Of a stretch of 6,695 nucleotides of DNA, positions 1 through 5,034 are shown one piece after another. Below the pieces are notes generated by a model. It saw nothing but the letters and a program-made list of their open reading frames with translations. It had not been told where the DNA came from and searched no databases. The DNA comes from an uncultured Clostridia bacterium (GTDB lineage Bacteria; Bacillota; Clostridia; Christensenellales; UBA1242), in NCBI GenBank assembly GCA_945937975.1, contig CAMEUD010000065.1:1-6695 (forward strand), given 5' to 3'. Every line of letters starts with the position of its first letter. Position 1 is the first letter of the stretch. The position numbers and the translations under genes are program-made.

Positions 1-1871
1 CTCATAAACGACTCTTTTAGTTTTGGCATAGCATCAGTACCCCTATCTCCAAGTTCTTTTGCTCTTTCTCCCCATGCCGATTCAGCAGCTTCGTAAGATG
101 CATCAGTACCTGTGTCTTTCCAGTCTTCCTGTGACAAAGTTCCACCAGCATTTATATACTCTTGATAGCCCTCATCAATTTTCTTGTCTGTCAAATCTGC
201 TTCTTCTTTAGCAAGAGCAGTCTTGTACTCATCTGTACCCTTCATTGAATTCATTACATCAGAATTAATACTTTCATCAGTTTTTGCTGCCTTTTGTCCA
301 GATTCACTACTCTTGGCCTTGTCAAATTTATTTCTTGCACGGCGCATATCATTATAGTTCTTGCGAGCACCAATGCCAGCTGAAATTGGTGAAGCCAACA
401 ATTTTGCAGCACCAATGCCAACTTTTGCAGCACCTGTTGCAACACCTAAAGTTTGAGCTGCGGTACCCATAACATCACCAGCAAGTTTCTCTCCAGAATC
501 CATTATACTCTCACCAGAGATAAATCCTGCAAACATTCCATCAAATTTCTTTATAGTAAGAAGTCCAGCTATTATGAAGAATAATTGGAATAAGTAATCA
601 GCTGCACCAAATACACCACCAGCTCCTAAGAATGAGAATGAATTAATTACTGGGTATATTAAGTAAAATAAGTTCACTGCAACGATAGATGAATATGCTC
701 CTGCAACAGTAGATACGAATTTTTTTCTAAAACCACCAATTGCTCCACCACCATCAAGTGGCCACATTGATGCTGCAATTGGACTTACAAGTAGTAACCC
801 AAATACCATATAAATTCTTCCAAGCAAGCCAAAAATAAGATTTAGGAATATTTTTCCAGCAATTAATATAAATGCGATTGCCACTGGCCAGTTAAAATAC
901 CATAGATTATAATAATAACTTACAAGTCCAACATCGTATCTATTAAAATATTCAACAGTCCCTTGATGTTTAAATAAAACATTACCTTGATGTGCTGTGT
1001 TAATTTGTTGTGGAGTTTTTAATCTTGCATTGAGCATAAATAATGTATCAATTGCATTTGCTGTATGCTCAACATCGTTATATTGATTTAAAATTCCAAA
1101 GTTGATTGTTGCTCCTTCTGCTGTATTTTCTTCTTGTAGGACTTGATAAAATGAATCATCAAGTCTTACTTTATTTGCAGAATACAAACTTAATCTTATA
1201 GCACTGCCAGACATTGGTGTAAATTTTGATTCACTTATTTGCCCCCAAAATATATAGTAATCATATGAAGTTGTACTGCCCGTACTTATACTAGGTCGTA
1301 AATTTTTTACAACAGAATCATCTAATGCCGAAAGATTTGTATTGCTTGGAGAAGTCGCCTGATCTAAACCATATAAAGCAATGTTGCCTATAAATACACC
1401 AAAATAACAGATTACTGGAATTGCAAAGAATGAAACAACAGCTTTAATCATACTCCAAACTATTCCACCCTTACCCCAATCTTTTTTACCATCTGGTTTT
1501 TTGCTTGGATTGTATTCCATTCTAAGAATGGCAGTAATACTTGTGATAACTAGAAGTATTGAGCCTAAAATCAACATGCTAATAAATGCAGTTTTTAAAA
1601 CAGAGAAATCTTCATTCAAAAAAATCTTTTGCAATATTTGTAAAACCAAATCTCCACTTGAGCCATCGCCAAAGTCTACAGGATTAACTGCAACTGTTCC
1701 ATTAAATGAATATGTATCAAGTCCAATAATTTTTCTGAACAATAATTGTGTAAAATCAATTACTTGCAAACATGATGCGCAAATGAAGTATAAGCATTGT
1801 GGAATAAAACTAAAGAAATCTCCAACACCTGCCAACATACTTTCCCAAACATCTAATAATAAACTCGACAT
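1..1871 (-). CDS. TrbL/VirB6-like polytopic membrane protein of a type IV secretion system (C-terminus cut by window edge)
   Basis: The frame is open from the ATG at 1871 to the left edge: 623 codons without a stop. The start is supported by AGGGAG six bases upstream (1878-1883). Hydrophobic segments lie near residues 14-39, 92-117, 138-168, 326-348, 350-367, 387-410 and 424-440. A long polar loop (about 169-325) separates the third and fourth, and a charged Lys/Glu/Ala-rich tail runs from 441 to the cut. The stretch around 362-405, with SPIAASMWPLDGG followed by a basic FRKKF, resembles the SP...PLD.G signature I associate with TrbL/VirB6-like proteins of Gram-positive conjugative elements. 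Such proteins form the inner-membrane core of the transfer channel. Position behind a pilin-like gene and beside a coupling protein supports this. The class is inferred from topology, motif and context, not from an alignment; a divergent unrelated polytopic protein is the alternative. Confidence 0.82.
   Translation of the reverse strand, partial: MSSLLLDVWESMLAGVGDFFSFIPQCLYFICASCLQVIDFTQLLFRKIIGLDTYSFNGTVAVNPVDFGDGSSGDLVLQILQKIFLNEDFSVLKTAFISMLILGSILLVITSITAILRMEYNPSKKPDGKKDWGKGGIVWSMIKAVVSFFAIPVICYFGVFIGNIALYGLDQATSPSNTNLSALDDSVVKNLRPSISTGSTTSYDYYIFWGQISESKFTPMSGSAIRLSLYSANKVRLDDSFYQVLQEENTAEGATINFGILNQYNDVEHTANAIDTLFMLNARLKTPQQINTAHQGNVLFKHQGTVEYFNRYDVGLVSYYYNLWYFNWPVAIAFILIAGKIFLNLIFGLLGRIYMVFGLLLVSPIAASMWPLDGGGAIGGFRKKFVSTVAGAYSSIVAVNLFYLIYPVINSFSFLGAGGVFGAADYLFQLFFIIAGLLTIKKFDGMFAGFISGESIMDSGEKLAGDVMGTAAQTLGVATGAAKVGIGAAKLLASPISAGIGARKNYNDMRRARNKFDKAKSSESGQKAAKTDESINSDVMNSMKGTDEYKTALAKEEADLTDKKIDEGYQEYINAGGTLSQEDWKDTGTDASYEAAESAWGERAKELGDRGTDAMPKLKESFM
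366..434 (-). repeat. Short direct repeats in the Gly/Ala-rich tail of the TrbL-like gene
   Basis: On the plus strand AGCACCAATGCCA occurs at 366-378 and 408-420, and TTTTGCAGCACC at 402-413 and 423-434 (a 21-base period). They encode iterated Gly-Ala-Ala-Lys and Gly-Ile-Gly-Ala blocks around residues 480-502, just after the last membrane helix. The seven-residue period would suit an amphipathic or glycine-zipper-like helix. They may simply reflect biased composition. Confidence 0.6.
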
Positions 1872-1901
1872 TTTCTTCTCCCTATATATTTTTCTACTAT
1901 T

Positions 1902-1939
1902 TGTACATATTATAACAAATAAAATCCAAGATGTACATA
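1902..1939. repeat. Pair of TGTACATA repeats exactly 30 bases apart at the TrbL-like promoter
   Basis: TGTACATA lies at 1902-1909 and again at 1932-1939. Each contains the palindrome TGTACA. One copy coincides with the proposed -35 element and the other with the expected transcription start, so the two flank the -10 box on the same helix face, about three turns apart. This placement would suit an operator for a repressor; that role is inference. Confidence 0.4.
1909..1937 (-). promoter_or_regulatory. Probable promoter of the TrbL-like gene (extended -10)
   Basis: Read on the minus strand, a perfect TATAAT (1909-1914) is preceded by TGT (1915-1917), making an extended -10. Seventeen bases further up is TGTACA (1932-1937), a 4-of-6 match to the -35 consensus. 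Transcription would begin near 1902, about 30 bases before the start codon. It lies downstream of the pilin terminator, so the TrbL-like gene has its own entry point for RNA polymerase. Confidence 0.6.
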
Positions 1940-2001
1940 GTTTTCTTTATTTTTTTTATTATTAATAATAAAATATTAGATGATTAAAATAAATTTTATT
2001 C

Positions 2002-2032
2002 AAAAAAATAAAGCCCGACAAATGTCGAGCCT
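2002..2032 (-). terminator. Intrinsic terminator after the pilin-like gene
   Basis: Read on the minus strand, GCTCGAC (2024-2030) pairs with GTCGGGC (2013-2019) across a four-base loop, followed by TTTATTTTTTT (2002-2012). One pair in the stem is G-U in minus-strand RNA but becomes a C-A mismatch in plus-strand RNA. The hairpin is therefore better formed in the minus transcript, matching the pilin-like gene that ends 28 bases upstream. Some readthrough into the TrbL-like gene is possible. Confidence 0.85.
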
Positions 2033-2060
2033 AAATTTTTATTTAATTGGAAATTATCAA

Positions 2061-2426
2061 TTATTGTCCTTCTGTGCCATCACCAGCTACATCTGGAAGA
2101 AGAGATGGGATAATTGTGCTTGTAAGCAACTTGAAGAATAAGATGAGTGCAATTGTGATTGCAATACCAATGATAACATTGATAAGTCTTTTCTTTGCTT
2201 CTTCACGCTTTTCTGTTGAATCAGCTCTTGCCATATTAACACCAAGAACAACAGCATAAATTGTTCCAGCAGCTCCAACAACGATAAGTAATGGCCATAA
2301 TACAGAATCAACTGCATTGGTTATATTATTTACCCATTGCCATTTTGGATCCAATTCTTTTGCTAATTTTGCAGATTTCCCAAACCCAAGCATATATGTA
2401 GTGAGTTTTGTTAAAAATAAATTCAT
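2061..2426 (-). CDS. Small two-helix membrane protein, probable VirB2-like conjugation pilin
   Basis: A complete 121-residue protein with ATG at 2424-2426 and a perfect AGGAGG five bases upstream. Residues 1-40 are polar with several lysines and no obvious cleavable signal. Two hydrophobic helices follow, about 41-66 and 82-107, joined by a highly charged loop (67-81, ADSTEKREEAKKR), then a short acidic tail. This helix, basic loop, helix layout is that of VirB2/TrbC-type pilin subunits and of small membrane proteins encoded next to TrbL-like genes in Gram-positive conjugative elements, such as Maff2 or Mbov_0395-like families. I infer a pilin or channel subunit from architecture and position beside the TrbL-like and VirD4 genes. 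Its own promoter and terminator would allow expression far above the downstream gene, as expected for a structural subunit. Exact family membership is not established. Confidence 0.8.
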   Translation of the reverse strand: MNLFLTKLTTYMLGFGKSAKLAKELDPKWQWVNNITNAVDSVLWPLLIVVGAAGTIYAVVLGVNMARADSTEKREEAKKRLINVIIGIAITIALILFFKLLTSTIIPSLLPDVAGDGTEGQ

Positions 2427-2431
2427 AATTC

Positions 2432-2437
2432 CCTCCT
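2432..2437 (-). promoter_or_regulatory. Consensus Shine-Dalgarno site of the pilin-like gene
   Basis: CCTCCT on the plus strand reads AGGAGG on the minus strand, five bases before the ATG. It is the strongest ribosome site in the window and fixes the start of the 121-residue protein. Confidence 0.9.
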
Positions 2438-2502
2438 AAATTTAATTATTTATTTGCATTAAATAAAATAATTATTCGCTTTGCAATTTATTTTACGATT
2501 TA

Positions 2503-2531
2503 ATAGTATCATATATTTTTCTATTTGCCAA
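2503..2531 (-). promoter_or_regulatory. Probable promoter of the pilin-like gene
   Basis: Read on the minus strand: TTGGCA (2526-2531, 5 of 6 to the -35 consensus), a 17-base spacer ending in TGA, then TACTAT (2503-2508, 4 of 6). The TG before the -10 makes it an extended -10. The start would fall near 2496, giving a leader of about 70 bases. AT richness makes chance matches common, so confidence is moderate. Confidence 0.55.
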
Positions 2532-2694
2532 ACATTTTTTAAAATTTTTTTAATTTTTTTTATAAAACTTATAAAATAATTATTTTCTGTTTTTTTAACA
2601 ACTGTAATATTAATAGTTTCATTGATTATTTTCACATTTACTAGTCCTTTGTTATCAATAAAACTAACAATTAAATTCAATATTATCATGCATC

Positions 2695-2743
2695 GCTTTA
2701 TTCATTTTTATTTAAAGCATAAAAAATATTTTTATTTTTATGC
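2695..2743. repeat. Two overlapping inverted repeats in the divergent region
   Basis: GCTTTA (2695-2700) pairs with TAAAGC (2713-2718). GCATAAAAA (2717-2725) pairs with TTTTTATGC (2735-2743) across nine bases, a perfect 9-base-pair stem. The two hairpins share GC at 2717-2718, so they cannot both form fully. They lie 50 bases upstream of the VirD4 -35 element. They could be an operator, part of a transfer origin, or chance AT-rich symmetry. Confidence 0.45.
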
Positions 2744-2792
2744 AGAGCATTGTATTTAAGATATAAAAATAAATCCGCATATAATAAATAGT

Positions 2793-2821
2793 TTGACATA
2801 GATATATTTTTAATATAAAAT
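2793..2821 (+). promoter_or_regulatory. Promoter of the VirD4-like coupling protein gene
   Basis: A perfect TTGACA (2793-2798) is followed after exactly 17 bases by TAAAAT (2816-2821, 5 of 6 to the -10 consensus). Transcription should start near 2828, giving a leader of only about 20 bases that is mostly the ribosome site. This is the best sigma-A-type promoter in the window. Confidence 0.75.
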
Positions 2822-2849
2822 ATTATCAATATATATTTTTGGAGGAATA

Positions 2850-4826
2850 ATGAAAAAGAGATTTAAAAATTCTTTTATTGCACTTGTAATAATTTATGTT
2901 ATTGGAGTGGTTGTTTCTTTTATTATAAATGACAATCCCACATTCCCTGAAGTGCTTACAAGTACAACAACTTTGGTAATATTAGGTTGTGGACTTTTGG
3001 CTGTTCTCGCCTACCTAGTATCAACAAACAGATTTTATACCGATGACAAAGGTGGATACACTGGTAAAACTGCAAGTGGAAGCGAAATGAGCCAACACTA
3101 TGAAGCAAGATTTGTTAGCGAACAAGAATTACTCACTAACCCAGTATTTATGCCAACAACTTGGAAACAACTTCCAAAGGTTAAAAAAACTGGTGTTATG
3201 ATAAGAAGTTTATATAAGAACGGTGTTATGCACATAAACATGTACAATCCTATTCACACTCTTATTATTGGTACAACTGGTTCAGGTAAAACAACATTCG
3301 TACTTGACCCTGCCATAAGAGTTTACGCACATAGTGCAGAAAAACCTTGTATGGTTATCACTGACCCAAAGGGTGAACTTTATAACAACCACTCAATTCA
3401 ACTTCGTGAAGAAGGTTACAGACTTATTGTTATTGATTTAAGAAATCCTTATTCTTCAACAAGATGGAATCCTATGGACAATTCATTTATGATGTTCCAA
3501 AGAGCCCATCACTTGGAAGATGAAGTAAAAGTTTATAAAGGTGCAAAACCAAAAGATGTTGGTGGATATAAAGAAATAGCAAAAGAATACACTGACACAT
3601 GGTATGGATTTGAAAAGATTGCATATCCGACAAAAGAAGCACTTATGCAAGACTTGGAAGCAAAAAAACAATTTCTGATTAATGAAGCAGAAAACGAACT
3701 TCGTGAAATTGCCAGCACAATCGTTACAGTTGAAAGCAAAACCGACCAAGGCTGGGAGCGTGGTGCTCAAGACTTCTTGTATGGACTTATGCTTGCAATG
3801 CTTGAAGATAGTCTTAACCCTGAACTTGGTATGACAAGAGAAAAATTCAATTTTTATAACCTTGTAAAAATTGCGACCTATCGTGATGTTGATGGCGATG
3901 ATATGATGAAAACATTAAAGCAATACACATCAGGCAGAGATGTTTTAAGTAAAGTTCCTGCCCTAACCAGCACTGTTGTAAACAATGCTCCAAACACCAC
4001 CAGAAGCTACCTTGGTGTTTTACAACCAAAGATTGCAGTATTCCAAGATATGGGTATTTGTTATTGTACAAGTGCAACTGATGTTTCATTCGCAGATTTC
4101 ACAGATAGACCAACAGTATTGTTTATCAAAGTTCCCGATGAAAAAGAAAGCAGACACTCTATTGCAACAATGTGTATTTCACAAATGTATAAAACATTAA
4201 TTAACACTGCAAGTGCAAGACCAAATCTTCAACTCCAAAGACCTGTATATTTCTTACTTGATGAATTTGCAAACTTACCAAAGATTGAAAAAATGGATAC
4301 AATTATTACAGTTGCTCGTTCAAGAAGAATATTCTTTGAACTTGCTATTCAATCTTATAGTCAACTTGATAACAAGTATACAAAAGAAGTTGCCGACACA
4401 ATTAAAGGTAACTGTAATATTCAAATATTTATTGGAACAGAAGACCAAAAAACAAGAGAAGAATTTTCAAAGATATGTGGTGAAGTTACACTTAAAACTC
4501 AAAACACATCAATAAACCAAAGTGAAAAGAATGATAGAGATGCAAGCAAAACAATTTCAACACAAATTGTAACTCGTCCACTTATTGAACCATATGAACT
4601 TGGGCAATTACCTTTTGATGTTAATATTGTAAAGATTTATGGCCAACCAGCAATCAAGACTCAAATGACACAATACTTTAGGAACCCTGTGCTTGACCAA
4701 AGAAAAGCAAGTGAAGAATATGCTCCAAGCAGACATCTTGATGAAATGGCAATATTCTATGATATAAAAGCAAGAAATTCAAAAGTATTTAAAAAGTCAA
4801 ATGTTTTTGATGATTTTGATTTCTAA
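2850..4826 (+). CDS. virD4: VirD4/TraG-type type IV coupling protein (conjugation ATPase)
   Basis: A complete 658-residue protein starting at an ATG four bases after GGAGG (2841-2845) and ending in TAA. Two membrane helices (about 9-26 and 39-58) anchor a cytoplasmic ATPase. Walker A is GTTGSGKTT at 141-149, followed by DPKGE at 172-176. Walker B is VYFLLDEFANLPKI at 466-479 with Asp471 and Glu472, then the ARSRRI and QSYSQLDNKY motifs (489-510) typical of TraG/VirD4 proteins. Such proteins are hexameric pumps that bring the relaxase-DNA complex to the secretion channel and power its transfer. Residues about 213-290 form a charged, helix-prone stretch where the all-alpha, substrate-contacting domain usually lies. 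The tail is acidic and aromatic, ending FDDFDF. A strong promoter and a terminator frame it as a single-gene unit, divergent from the pilin-like and TrbL-like genes. It lacks an FtsK gamma domain, and the motifs fit VirD4 better than FtsK. Confidence 0.96.
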   Translation: MKKRFKNSFIALVIIYVIGVVVSFIINDNPTFPEVLTSTTTLVILGCGLLAVLAYLVSTNRFYTDDKGGYTGKTASGSEMSQHYEARFVSEQELLTNPVFMPTTWKQLPKVKKTGVMIRSLYKNGVMHINMYNPIHTLIIGTTGSGKTTFVLDPAIRVYAHSAEKPCMVITDPKGELYNNHSIQLREEGYRLIVIDLRNPYSSTRWNPMDNSFMMFQRAHHLEDEVKVYKGAKPKDVGGYKEIAKEYTDTWYGFEKIAYPTKEALMQDLEAKKQFLINEAENELREIASTIVTVESKTDQGWERGAQDFLYGLMLAMLEDSLNPELGMTREKFNFYNLVKIATYRDVDGDDMMKTLKQYTSGRDVLSKVPALTSTVVNNAPNTTRSYLGVLQPKIAVFQDMGICYCTSATDVSFADFTDRPTVLFIKVPDEKESRHSIATMCISQMYKTLINTASARPNLQLQRPVYFLLDEFANLPKIEKMDTIITVARSRRIFFELAIQSYSQLDNKYTKEVADTIKGNCNIQIFIGTEDQKTREEFSKICGEVTLKTQNTSINQSEKNDRDASKTISTQIVTRPLIEPYELGQLPFDVNIVKIYGQPAIKTQMTQYFRNPVLDQRKASEEYAPSRHLDEMAIFYDIKARNSKVFKKSNVFDDFDF

Positions 4827-4851
4827 AATAAAATTAAATTATAATAAAAAG

Positions 4852-4882
4852 TATTCCCAAAATTTAATTGGGAATATTTTTT
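4852..4882 (+). terminator. Intrinsic terminator after the coupling protein gene
   Basis: TATTCCCAA (4852-4860) and TTGGGAATA (4868-4876) form a perfect nine-pair stem with a seven-base loop, followed by six T residues. It begins 26 bases after the stop codon. The A run just upstream makes the reverse orientation weakly possible too. It separates the coupling protein from the secreted protein gene. Confidence 0.9.
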
Positions 4883-4934
4883 ATGTATTTATTTATATTT
4901 TAATTATTAAGTTTTTGCCTTATTATTGATTATT

Positions 4935-4969
4935 ATATTAAATATATTTAATATTTATTAAATAAATAT
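4935..4969. repeat. Two overlapping AT-only palindromes upstream of the secreted protein gene
   Basis: 4935-4954 is a perfect 20-base palindrome (ATATTAAATA and its complement). 4951-4969 is a 19-base palindrome with nine-base arms around one central base. They overlap by four bases and sit upstream of the candidate promoters of the gene at 5035. Pure A/T sequence makes palindromes likelier by chance; a regulator site or cruciform-prone element is possible. Confidence 0.45.
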
Positions 4970-4980
4970 GCACAATATAT

Positions 4981-5010
4981 TTGTAAATAAATGATAAAAT
5001 GTGTTAATAT
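4981..5010 (+). promoter_or_regulatory. Candidate promoter of the secreted protein gene
   Basis: TTGTAA (4981-4986, 4 of 6) is followed after 18 bases by TAATAT (5005-5010, 4 of 6), preceded by TGT as an extended -10. An overlapping alternative is TGA plus TAAAAT at 4992-5000 with no good -35. Either lies within 45 bases of the start codon. Which one is used, if either, cannot be decided by eye. Confidence 0.35.
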
Positions 5011-5034
5011 ATTGTTAAATAATGGGGTGGCTCT

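Larger units (their letters stand above)
2427..2849. other. Divergent AT-rich intergenic region between the pilin-like gene and the coupling protein
   Basis: This 423-base gap holds the 5' signals of both neighbouring genes: a minus-strand promoter at 2503-2531 with a leader of about 70 bases, and a plus-strand promoter at 2793-2821. Between them, roughly 2532-2790 is extremely AT-rich, with long T and A runs and two overlapping inverted repeats at 2695-2743. I see no convincing gene, tRNA or riboswitch core. It is the natural place in the window for shared regulation, and an oriT or a small RNA cannot be excluded. Confidence 0.6.

Noticed and set aside
1501..1965. A 154-codon plus-strand reading frame
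   Set aside because: It is antisense to the TrbL-like gene, whose frame, start site and membrane helices are far more convincing, and it lacks a ribosome site.
2047..2259. A 70-codon plus-strand frame opposite the pilin-like gene
   Set aside because: It mirrors the helices of the real gene in antisense and has no ribosome site or promoter.
2459..2689. A 76-codon minus-strand reading frame in the divergent intergenic region
   Set aside because: There is no Shine-Dalgarno before the ATG, the composition is the Ile/Lys/Asn expected of random AT-rich sequence, and it overlaps the likely pilin promoter. A weaker GTG start after AAAGGA exists but does not change the judgement.
2850..4826. FtsK/SpoIIIE or a VirB4-like ATPase instead of VirD4
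   Set aside because: Two N-terminal helices, the DPKGE motif, the LLDEFANLPKI Walker B and the QSYSQL motif point to the VirD4/TraG group. FtsK gamma-domain features are absent, and VirB4 proteins usually lack this combination.
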